A stretch of 5,423 bases of DNA from an uncultured Eubacteriales bacterium (lineage in GTDB: Bacteria; Bacillota; Clostridia; Oscillospirales; Oscillospiraceae), in the NCBI GenBank assembly GCA_900554855.1, contig USIZ01000113.1, positions 1-5,423 of the forward strand, read 5' to 3'. Shown here piece by piece: positions 1-5,423 of this stretch (positions are counted from its first letter, which is position 1; each line of letters starts with the position of its first letter). The notes below the pieces were generated by a model. The model searched no databases. It was not told where the DNA came from and saw nothing but the letters and a program-made list of their open reading frames with translations. Position numbers and translations under genes: made by a program.

Positions 1-20
1 CAATTTCATTATGTAACCTT

Positions 21-26
21 TATACT
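21..26 (+). promoter_or_regulatory. Probable -10 element of the dcw (mraZ) promoter
   Basis: TATACT differs from the sigma-A consensus TATAAT at one base and lies in the only AT-rich stretch upstream of mraZ. It would place the transcription start near 33 and leave a 5' leader of about 80 bases containing the MraZ boxes. The matching -35 hexamer would fall at or beyond the left edge of the window, so the promoter cannot be confirmed here. Confidence 0.45.
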
Positions 27-41
27 TAACGTGTCATCATG

Positions 42-71
42 AAAGTGGGGCAAAGTGGAGCAAAATGGCTC
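42..71 (+). promoter_or_regulatory. MraZ operator: three 10-bp direct repeats
   Basis: Three tandem 10-mers are visible: AAAGTGGGGC (42-51), AAAGTGGAGC (52-61) and AAAATGGCTC (62-71). The 10-bp period puts each TGG core on the same helix face. MraZ proteins of E. coli and mycoplasmas are known to bind TGGG- or AAAGTGG-like direct repeats at this spacing just upstream of mraZ. By inference this is the autoregulatory site of the mraZ gene that follows. The third copy is the most diverged. The boxes lie downstream of the proposed -10, so bound MraZ would block promoter clearance or elongation. Confidence 0.8.
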
Positions 72-97
72 ACTGACCCACCGACGGTACAGCGTCA

Positions 98-108
98 GGG
101 AGGAGGGG
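98..108 (+). promoter_or_regulatory. Ribosome binding site of mraZ
   Basis: A purine-rich run contains AGGAGG at 101-106, eight bases before the ATG at 115. It decides the start. The frame is open further upstream to a GTG at 55, but that codon lies inside the operator repeats and has no Shine-Dalgarno sequence. Confidence 0.85.
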
Positions 109-114
109 AACGCA

Positions 115-555
115 ATGACCGGCAAATTTGAGCACACCATGGATGCCAAAGGCCGGCTGTTCATCCCCGCCAAGCTGCGGGAGGAGCTGGGCGCCAGCTT
201 CCAGATCGCCATCGGCTCCAACCGGGACGAGAATGGCGAGGCCTGCAAATATCTGGTGCTCTATCCCAAGCCCGTCTGGCAGGCGCTGGAGGAGAAGATC
301 AACGCCCTCCCCTCCAGTCAGGCCGCGCTGGCCGACGTATTGCTGGCCTACGCCGCCCCCTGTGAGCCGGACTCCCAGAGCCGCATCCTCGTTCCCCAGA
401 CCCTGCGGGAGTACGCGGGTCTCGGCCGGGACGTGGTCATCACCGGCAGCAGCAACAAGGCAAAGATCTGGGATAAGGAGACCTGGGAGCGCCGAAGCGC
501 ACCTCAGCTTGACCCGGCAAAGGTGGCTGATATGTTCGATATGCTGGGGTTGTGA
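115..555 (+). CDS. mraZ: MraZ, transcriptional regulator of the dcw operon
   Basis: The 146-residue product is a nucleoid-associated DNA-binding protein that represses the division and wall operon it heads. It has two SpoVT/AbrB-like half domains: residues about 4-52, opening with the family signature FEHTMDAKGRLFIPAKLREE, and about 78-124, containing DSQSRILVPQTLREYAGL and ending in IWDKETWE. The length is normal for the family, about 140-150 residues. The ATG at 115 is chosen because it follows a strong AGGAGG and starts directly at the conserved N-terminus. It is preceded by three MraZ-type boxes, which indicates autoregulation. Its stop codon is only two bases before the rsmH start, so the two genes are surely cotranscribed. 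MraZ assemblies are ring-shaped oligomers in characterised homologs. I see nothing missing or broken. Confidence 0.97.
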   Translation: MTGKFEHTMDAKGRLFIPAKLREELGASFQIAIGSNRDENGEACKYLVLYPKPVWQALEEKINALPSSQAALADVLLAYAAPCEPDSQSRILVPQTLREYAGLGRDVVITGSSNKAKIWDKETWERRSAPQLDPAKVADMFDMLGL

Positions 556-557
556 TT

Positions 558-1493
558 ATGACAGAATTTACCCATCGTCCGGTTCTGCTGGACGAATGTA
601 TCGCGGGCCTGAACATCAAGCCCGACGGGATCTATATCGACGGCACGCTGGGCCGGGCCGGTCACTCCCGGGAGATCGCCCGGCGGCTCACCACCGGACG
701 GCTCATCTGCATCGACCGGGATCAGGCCGCGCTGGATGCGGCTTCGGCCAGACTGGCCGAGTGGATGGACCGGGTCACGCTGGTGCACGGCAACTTCCGC
801 GACCTGGCCGCCGTCATGGACAGGCTTGACCTCCCCGGAGCGGACGGAATGCTCTTTGATCTGGGCGTTTCCTCGCCCCAGCTGGACGACGCCAGCAGGG
901 GATTTTCCTATATGCACGATGCGCCCCTCGACATGCGCATGGATCAGTCCGCACCACTCACCGCTTACGATGTGGTGAACACCTGGCCCCGAGAGGAGCT
1001 GCGGCGCATCCTGTTCCGCTATGGCGAGGAGAAGTGCTCCAGTCAGATCGCTGCGGCCATTGAGCGCCGCCGGGCGGAAAAGCCCATTGAGACGACGCTG
1101 GAGCTGGTGGACGTGATCCGCTCCGCCATGCCCGCCTCCGCCCTGCGGGAAAAGCAGCATCCGGCCAAGCGCACGTTTCAGGCCATCCGCATCGCCGTCA
1201 ACGACGAGCTGAGCGCCATTGACGATCTGCTTCAGGACGCGGTGCCCCGGCTGAATCCCGGCGGACGGCTGTGCGTCATCTCCTTCCACTCGCTGGAGGA
1301 TCGCATCGTCAAGACCGCCTTTGCGGGCTTCGCCAAGGGCTGCACCTGTCCGCCGGACTTCCCGGTGTGCGTGTGCGGCAAGAAGCCGCAGGTGAAGCTC
1401 ACCCCCAGAAAACCCATTCTGCCCTCCGCCGAGGAGCTGGCAGTGAACCCCCGGGCCCGCAGCGCCAAGCTGCGCGTGGCCGAAAAGATCTGA
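558..1493 (+). CDS. rsmH: RsmH (MraW), 16S rRNA m4C1402 methyltransferase
   Basis: The 311-residue product is an S-adenosylmethionine-dependent enzyme that N4-methylates C1402 in the decoding centre of 16S rRNA. Family motifs in order: HRPVLLDE (6-13), the SAM-binding DGTLGRAGHS (28-37), IDRD (52-55), HGNFRDL (77-83), DLGVSSPQLD (101-110), DMRMDQ (125-130), HPAKRTFQAIRIAVNDEL (201-218) and GGRLCVISFHSLEDRIVK (235-252). A four-cysteine cluster, C262, C264, C271 and C273, follows in the C-terminal part, as I recall it in many Firmicutes homologs. The C-terminus ends in the usual NPRARSAKLRVAEK. ATG 558 is preferred over GTG 552: GGGG at 546-549 is eight bases from 558 but only two from 552, and 552 would add only MI. 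The start follows the mraZ stop by two bases. The length is typical and the frame is intact. Confidence 0.97.
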   Translation: MTEFTHRPVLLDECIAGLNIKPDGIYIDGTLGRAGHSREIARRLTTGRLICIDRDQAALDAASARLAEWMDRVTLVHGNFRDLAAVMDRLDLPGADGMLFDLGVSSPQLDDASRGFSYMHDAPLDMRMDQSAPLTAYDVVNTWPREELRRILFRYGEEKCSSQIAAAIERRRAEKPIETTLELVDVIRSAMPASALREKQHPAKRTFQAIRIAVNDELSAIDDLLQDAVPRLNPGGRLCVISFHSLEDRIVKTAFAGFAKGCTCPPDFPVCVCGKKPQVKLTPRKPILPSAEELAVNPRARSAKLRVAEKI

Positions 1494-1524
1494 CTTTTGA
1501 CTATTTTAAGGAGCTGACCCTCAC

Positions 1525-2121
1525 ATGGCAGATTCCAGAAAACGCCGCCCCGCCCAGCGCAAATCCAGCACCTACGGCAGCATGGCGTATAAACTTGATT
1601 ATTACAGCGATGTAGTGGCCGTTCCGCAGCCCCGGGTCGCGCCCATGCCCCGCACCGCCCCCAAGGCTCAGCCCAAGGCGGATCCGCAGGTCACCACCCG
1701 CGTCCGGGAGCGCAGCCGCGTTCGCGTCACCACCCGCCAGCAGCAGGCCGTGGCGCCGTTTGCCATCATCGGCTTCCTGGCGGCGGCGGCCATTGCGGTG
1801 GTGCTGCTGCTGGGCAATATCCAGCTGAACAGCATCTATGCCGACAATGTGCAGCTGCAAAAGCAGCTGACCACGCTGGAGACCGAGCACGCCGACCTGA
1901 CGGCGCAGTTTGAGCTGAAGTTCGATCAGGCCAAGCTGGAAGCGGCGGTGGCTGCCGACGGCACGCTGGCCAAGCCGAACAGCAATCAGTCCGTCTACAT
2001 CGACCTGAGTGAGCCGGACAACGCCGTGGTCTATGGCAGCGAGAAGCAGAGCACCGGCGTGGACGGTTTTTTCAAGACCGTCGGCGATCTGTTCTCCTCC
2101 GTGGTGGAATACTTCCGCTGA
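1525..2121 (+). CDS. ftsL: FtsL-like septum formation protein
   Basis: The 198-residue product is a single-pass (bitopic) membrane protein. Residues 1-75 form a strongly basic, proline-rich cytoplasmic tail. One hydrophobic segment lies at about 77-97 (from VAPFAIIGFL to VVLLL). A heptad-like coiled-coil stretch follows at about 100-142 outside the cell. The segment LAKPNSNQSVYIDL (148-161) resembles the conserved C-terminal part of FtsL/DivIC proteins, where a Pro-x-x-x-Gln-x-(V/I)-Y pattern follows the coil. The last 20 residues look like an amphipathic helix. FtsL pairs with DivIC/FtsB and activates the septal FtsW-class B PBP synthase. Position between rsmH and the PBP gene supports the call more than sequence identity, since FtsL is poorly conserved. 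It is longer than the usual 90-130 residues because of both tails. AAGGAG at 1508-1513 is eleven bases before the ATG. Confidence 0.85.
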   Translation: MADSRKRRPAQRKSSTYGSMAYKLDYYSDVVAVPQPRVAPMPRTAPKAQPKADPQVTTRVRERSRVRVTTRQQQAVAPFAIIGFLAAAAIAVVLLLGNIQLNSIYADNVQLQKQLTTLETEHADLTAQFELKFDQAKLEAAVAADGTLAKPNSNQSVYIDLSEPDNAVVYGSEKQSTGVDGFFKTVGDLFSSVVEYFR

Positions 2122-2137
2122 TGGAGAATAGACTGAA

Positions 2138-2205
2138 AAAGCCATAATAAGAGACAGAGAGGGCGTAAGAAAAAGGTTGTTTTTCTTACGCCCTTATGGT
2201 GCTTT
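2138..2205. repeat. Perfect 14-bp inverted repeat with outer partial arms
   Basis: The core arms GGGCGTAAGAAAAA (2161-2174) and TTTTTCTTACGCCC (2180-2193) are perfect complements around the 5-base spacer GGTTG. Outside them CCATAA (2142-2147) pairs with TTATGG (2194-2199), and AAAG (2138-2141) pairs with CTTT (2202-2205) across a two-base bulge. A 13-base stretch (2148-2160) on the left stays unpaired. No T tract follows on either strand, so this is not a textbook intrinsic terminator. It could still act as an attenuator, an RNA processing or stability structure, or be a small palindromic repeat inserted between ftsL and the PBP gene. Confidence 0.75.
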
Positions 2206-2225
2206 CTGGGCCCGGGCTCAAAATG

Positions 2226-2233
2226 CATATATT
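2226..2233 (+). promoter_or_regulatory. Possible internal -10 element before the PBP gene
   Basis: CATATATT lies 35 bases before the GTG start. It contains TATATT, one base from TATAAT, and matches the sporulation sigma-E -10 pattern CATACANT at all but one position. No convincing -35 of either type stands at the right distance upstream, where the sequence is the GC-rich GGGCCCGGGC. The call rests on one hexamer in a gap that already separates the PBP gene from ftsL, so it is weak. Confidence 0.2.
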
Positions 2234-2252
2234 CTTTGATTTGAATGACAGC

Positions 2253-2261
2253 AGGAAGGAG
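2253..2261 (+). promoter_or_regulatory. Ribosome binding site deciding the GTG start of the PBP gene
   Basis: AGGAAGGAG ends seven bases before GTG 2269, ideal spacing. The in-frame ATG at 2245 lies upstream of this site and has no Shine-Dalgarno sequence of its own, so the GTG is the better start. Confidence 0.8.
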
Positions 2262-2268
2262 AAACACC

Positions 2269-4713
2269 GTGGAAGATAAGCAGAAAGAACGCAGGGATGA
2301 CAATCTGGCGAACCGCCGCCTGCTCCGCCGGACGCTGATCCTGATGGCGATCTGCGGCGTACTGATCTTTATACCCGTGCTGGCAAAGCTGTGGAATCTG
2401 CAAATCACCCGGCATGACGAGCTGGAGCAGATGGCCGTCACCCAGCAGACCAGCACCCAGGCCATCACTGCCCACCGGGGCACGATCTATGACACCAACG
2501 GCAATGTGCTGGCCATCAGCGCCACGGCCTATGATGTCATCATCTCCCCCAAGGCCATTGTGGATCTCCAGACGGAGCTGGACGAGAAGAGGGCGGCGGC
2601 TCAGGAGAAAAACGACCCGAAGAACCCCGCCTCCCAGTACGACAAGGACGTGGAGGAGCTGGTGGTCAAGGGCATGGCCGACATCCTCGGACTGGATGAG
2701 GCCGACCTGCGGGAAAAATGCGCCGACAGCAAAAGCCAGTATAAGCGCCTTGCCCAGAAGGTGGACGCCGATGTGGAGAAGCAGATCCGCACCTACATCG
2801 ACGACAACGGCCTGACCGGCTGCATCTACCTCCAGAACAATACCAAGCGCTACTACCCCTACTCCACGCTGGCCAGCCAGATCGTCGGCTTTGCCAACGA
2901 CAACGGCGGCGCCTACGGCCTGGAGGCCACCTTCGACGACGACCTGAGCGGCAAGAACGGCCTTGTGGTCACGGCGAAGAACGCCAAGGGCACCGATCTG
3001 CTGAATTTCTTTCAGGATTATTACGATGCCGAGAGCTGCAGCAGTCTGCGCCTGACGCTGGACAGCAGTATCCAGTCCATGTGCGAGGACGCCCTGAAAA
3101 ACGCGATCGAAAAGAACGATGTGCAGGACGGCGGCGTGGCCATCGCCATGAGCTGCAAGACCGGCGCGATCCTCGGCATGGCCAGCCTGCCCAACTACGA
3201 CCTGAACAATTACGGCACCGTCATCGACGAGACGCTGCTGGCAAACCTTGAGAGCTCCGCACGGGAGTACCTGACCGAAAACCCGGAAAAGACGCAGGAG
3301 GAAGCTGAACAATGGGCTTACTCCAACGCGGTCAACATCATGTGGCGCAATAAGGCGGTCAACGATACCTATGAGCCGGGCTCCACCTTCAAGACGGTGG
3401 TGCTGGCCTCTGCGCTGGAGGAAAAGTCGGTCACGCTGGACGACACCTTCAACTGCACGGGCAGCGTGATGGTGGCCGACTGGCCCAAGCCGATCTACTG
3501 CTCCAACCGGAGCGGCCACGGCTATCAGACGCTGGCCGAAGCGGTGGGCCACTCCTGCAACACGGCCTTCATCGCCATGGGGCAGCGGCTGGGCGCCGAT
3601 GCCTTCTGGGACTATATGCAGAAATTCGGCATCGTCGGCACGGACGGCGCCGGCACGGGCACCGGCATTGACCTGCCCGGCGAGAGCAAGAGCATCTTCT
3701 GGAGCCGGGACAGCTTCAACATCGTCAACCTGGCCACCGCCTCCTTCGGCCAGCGCTTTCAGGTGACCCCCATTCAGCTCATCACCGCCGCCAACGCGGT
3801 CATCAACGGCGGCTATTACTACCAGCCCTATGTGGTGGATTCCGTCACGGCGGCGGACGGCACCGTGACCTATTCCGCCGACACCACCCCGCTGCGCCAG
3901 GTAGTCAGCAGCTCCACCAGCGAGACCTGCCGGGAGCTGCTGGAGGGCGTTGTGTCCGGCAATATGACCGGAAAAAATGCCTATCGGGCGGGCTACCGCA
4001 TCGGCGGCAAGACCGGCACCTCCCAGACCCTGAAGGATCTGGACGGCGACGGCACCAATGAGTATATCGTCTCCTTCCTCGGCTTTGCCCCGGCGGACGA
4101 CCCGGAGGTCGTGGTGCTGGTCGTTCTGGACAGCCCGAAGAATGCCGGCGGCATGATGACCCCCAGCGCGGAGTATATCTCCGGTGGTAATATGGCCGCC
4201 CCTGTGGCCGCCGACCTGCTGGTGAATATCCTCGACTATATGAACTATGGCAGACAGTACACCGCGGACGAGATCAGCACCGCGGACGCCATGGTGCCTT
4301 ATCTCGACCAGTACAATCTGAAAAACGCCAAGGCGGTCGCCAAGGAAAAAGGATTTACGGTCCGGGTGGTCGGCAGCGAGGACGACGACGCAGAGGTGAA
4401 CGCTCAGGTGCCCTCCGGCAAGAGCTATATTCCCGCCGGAAGTGAGGTCGTGCTCTACACCGGCGACAACACCCCGCCGGACAGCGTCACCATGCCCGAC
4501 CTGACCGGCATGACGCCGACGCAGGTGCAGGACGCCCTGAGCGAGGTGGGGCTTTATATGAAGGCCACCGGCGCCTCCAAATACTACGGCTCCGCCACCA
4601 AGGCCTATCAGCAGAGCGTGGCGGCGGACAGCGAGGTGGCCCCCGGCACGGTCGTCACCGTCTCCTTCAACGACACGTCAGATACAGATAACGACGCCGA
4701 CGTCATTGGTTAG
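2269..4713 (+). CDS. ftsI: Class B penicillin-binding protein (FtsI/PBP2B/SpoVD family) with two PASTA domains
   Basis: The 814-residue product is a D,D-transpeptidase that cross-links peptidoglycan at the septum or in the spore cortex. Counted from GTG 2269: a basic cytoplasmic tail (1-21), one membrane anchor (about 22-42), the class B dimerisation region beginning at HRGTIYD (69-75), and the transpeptidase domain with SxxK as STFK (372-375, nucleophile S372), SxN as SCN (429-431) and KTG (581-583, within GGKTGTSQT). Two C-terminal PASTA domains follow at about 676-732 and 740-800. The protein ends in a short acidic tail. All catalytic residues are present. Two PASTA copies resemble B. subtilis PBP2B, whereas SpoVD has one, so a vegetative division role with FtsL is favoured. 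Only one such gene is seen where B. subtilis has two in tandem. The last 8 bases overlap the next gene. Confidence 0.95.
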   Translation: MEDKQKERRDDNLANRRLLRRTLILMAICGVLIFIPVLAKLWNLQITRHDELEQMAVTQQTSTQAITAHRGTIYDTNGNVLAISATAYDVIISPKAIVDLQTELDEKRAAAQEKNDPKNPASQYDKDVEELVVKGMADILGLDEADLREKCADSKSQYKRLAQKVDADVEKQIRTYIDDNGLTGCIYLQNNTKRYYPYSTLASQIVGFANDNGGAYGLEATFDDDLSGKNGLVVTAKNAKGTDLLNFFQDYYDAESCSSLRLTLDSSIQSMCEDALKNAIEKNDVQDGGVAIAMSCKTGAILGMASLPNYDLNNYGTVIDETLLANLESSAREYLTENPEKTQEEAEQWAYSNAVNIMWRNKAVNDTYEPGSTFKTVVLASALEEKSVTLDDTFNCTGSVMVADWPKPIYCSNRSGHGYQTLAEAVGHSCNTAFIAMGQRLGADAFWDYMQKFGIVGTDGAGTGTGIDLPGESKSIFWSRDSFNIVNLATASFGQRFQVTPIQLITAANAVINGGYYYQPYVVDSVTAADGTVTYSADTTPLRQVVSSSTSETCRELLEGVVSGNMTGKNAYRAGYRIGGKTGTSQTLKDLDGDGTNEYIVSFLGFAPADDPEVVVLVVLDSPKNAGGMMTPSAEYISGGNMAAPVAADLLVNILDYMNYGRQYTADEISTADAMVPYLDQYNLKNAKAVAKEKGFTVRVVGSEDDDAEVNAQVPSGKSYIPAGSEVVLYTGDNTPPDSVTMPDLTGMTPTQVQDALSEVGLYMKATGASKYYGSATKAYQQSVAADSEVAPGTVVTVSFNDTSDTDNDADVIG

Positions 4714-5371
4714 CCCCCGGCTGTGCGCCGTCTGGGGCGAGGGAGCCAGCGTCACCGCCTGCCTGCTCAGCCAGATCCTGGCTGGGCGGGGGCGAACCGG
4801 GCTCGCCGCCCTGACGAGTCGCTATGACGGTACGCCGGAGCCGCTGCTGCGGGCACTGGAGCGGCTGAACTGCCGCAGCCTTGTGGTGGCTCTGCCGGAG
4901 ACGGCCTGCGCACTGGATCGCCGGGCGGACACCGCCGTCCTGCTGAGCTGTGGTATGGGAGAAGCCGCAGAGCGGCTGATGCGCGGCTGCGACCGCATGG
5001 TGGTCAATCTGGATGACCCGGACGGGGTGCCGGAGCGGGACTGCCCCGTCCCGGTCTGGACGATCTCGGAGCGGCGCAATGAGGCGGATCTCACTGCCCG
5101 GAATCTGCGCCTGCTCCCCTACCGCACCGAGTTCGAGGCGGTGAGCGGGACGGATATCTGTCGGCTCAGCGTCCCTCTCCCGGAGGGGTTAGGGCTTTAC
5201 CCCGGTCTGGCTGCCGCTGCGGCCGCCCTGTCCTTCGGCGTCACGCTGGAGGAGAGCGCCCGACGGCTGCACCGGGCGGAGCCTGTCCCGGCGGGGATGA
5301 TCCCCCTGCCCAGATGCAGTCCCTTCGCCGCCGCAGGATATTTTGACGCGGACGGGGGAGTGGGGGTATAA
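4706..5371 (+). CDS. Truncated, degenerate MurE-like protein (central Mur ligase domain only)
   Basis: This 221-residue product resembles only the middle domain of UDP-MurNAc-tripeptide synthetase MurE. Likeness is clearest at VVNLDDPDG (99-107; MurE VxNADDxxG), EADLTARNLRL (126-136), the TEFEAV strand (141-146), and VPLPEGLGLYPGLAAAAAAL (156-175; MurE LxGxFNVxNxLAA), followed by GVTLEESARRL (178-188) and PVPAGM (193-198; MurE VPGRME). The P-loop position reads VWGEGASVTA (9-18) instead of GTNGKTT, with neither the lysine nor the following threonines. The MurE segment with the metal and carbamyl-lysine residues (DHLDxHG, AAK) is missing between 80 and 97. Both the N-terminal UDP-binding and C-terminal domains are absent. 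The start is a TTG with no clear Shine-Dalgarno, overlapping the PBP stop by eight bases, so translation is probably coupled. It is either a murE relic or a retained pseudoenzyme; ligase activity is very unlikely. Confidence 0.72.
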   Translation: MVSPRLCAVWGEGASVTACLLSQILAGRGRTGLAALTSRYDGTPEPLLRALERLNCRSLVVALPETACALDRRADTAVLLSCGMGEAAERLMRGCDRMVVNLDDPDGVPERDCPVPVWTISERRNEADLTARNLRLLPYRTEFEAVSGTDICRLSVPLPEGLGLYPGLAAAAAALSFGVTLEESARRLHRAEPVPAGMIPLPRCSPFAAAGYFDADGGVGV

Positions 5372-5383
5372 TAAGGAAAACAT

Positions 5384-5423
5384 GAAAGGCTTCCCCTTGG
5401 GGGGAAGCTGGCACGGCGGAGCC
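5384..5423. repeat. Start of a two-hairpin interspersed repeat, cut by the window edge
   Basis: The first hairpin has arms GCTTCCCC (5389-5396) and GGGGAAGC (5401-5408) with loop TTGG. A second begins with CACGGC (5412-5417), loop GGA, and GCC (5421-5423), and would close with GTG just past the edge. No T run follows the first hairpin, so it is not a simple terminator. From memory, unverified, this GGCTTCCCC...GGGGAAGCTGGCACGGC pattern matches a very abundant intergenic repeat in Oscillospiraceae genomes. It begins 12 bases after the stop of the Mur-like gene. Confidence 0.65.

Noticed and set aside
128..829. 233-codon + strand frame across the mraZ-rsmH junction
   Set aside because: It overlaps two genes with clear family motifs, and its product is rich in Arg, Pro and Ser as expected of an out-of-frame GC-rich reading.
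504..1289. 261-codon open frame on the minus strand
   Set aside because: It is antisense to rsmH, whose motifs are conserved over this whole stretch; no ribosome site or family likeness is seen.
2161..2193. Intrinsic terminator after ftsL
   Set aside because: The hairpin is perfect but no T tract follows on either strand; the Ts are inside the stem next to the loop.
2208..2217. GGGCCCGGGC palindrome as an operator
   Set aside because: It is a short GC-only palindrome (8 bp, 2210-2217) that could easily arise by chance in a GC-rich genome.
2245..2268. ATG 2245 as the start of the PBP gene
   Set aside because: The strong AGGAAGGAG lies downstream of it and is correctly spaced for GTG 2269; residues before that add nothing conserved.
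2218..3552. 444-codon open frame on the minus strand
   Set aside because: It lies wholly opposite the well-supported PBP gene, has no recognisable domain, and is the usual antisense shadow of GC-rich coding sequence.
4706..5371. Functional complete MurE, MurT or CapB-type ligase
   Set aside because: The P-loop lysine and the catalytic middle segment are missing and the protein is less than half the length of MurE.

Overview
The window is the start of a division and cell wall (dcw) cluster from a GC-rich Gram-positive bacterium. The order mraZ - rsmH - ftsL - class B penicillin-binding protein - murE-like is the Firmicutes order. Long GC-rich reading frames, a class B PBP with C-terminal PASTA domains, and a terminal repeat of a kind I remember from gut Oscillospiraceae point to class Clostridia, probably Oscillospiraceae. 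This placement is inference; no marker gene here fixes the genus. All genes are on the + strand.

Region by region: positions 1-114 hold a probable promoter (-10 TATACT) and three 10-bp direct repeats with a GTGG/ATGG core, which match the MraZ operator. mraZ (115-555) is followed directly by rsmH (558-1493), then ftsL (1525-2121). A 147-bp gap (2122-2268) contains a perfect 14-bp inverted repeat. The PBP gene (ftsI/pbpB/spoVD type, 2269-4713) starts at a GTG codon. Its stop overlaps a short reading frame (4706-5371) that looks like the central ATPase domain of MurE alone, with its P-loop and catalytic segment lost. At 5384-5423 the first half of a two-hairpin repeat runs off the window edge.

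How the genes work together: MraZ probably represses its own operon through the boxes. RsmH methylates 16S rRNA. FtsL and the class B PBP are partners in the septal peptidoglycan synthesis complex. A normal cluster would continue with a complete murE, murF and mraY. Here the murE position holds a degenerate, truncated Mur ligase-like protein, and then the cluster is interrupted by a repeat. That Mur-like gene is the most unusual item. It is either a decaying murE or a conserved pseudoenzyme.
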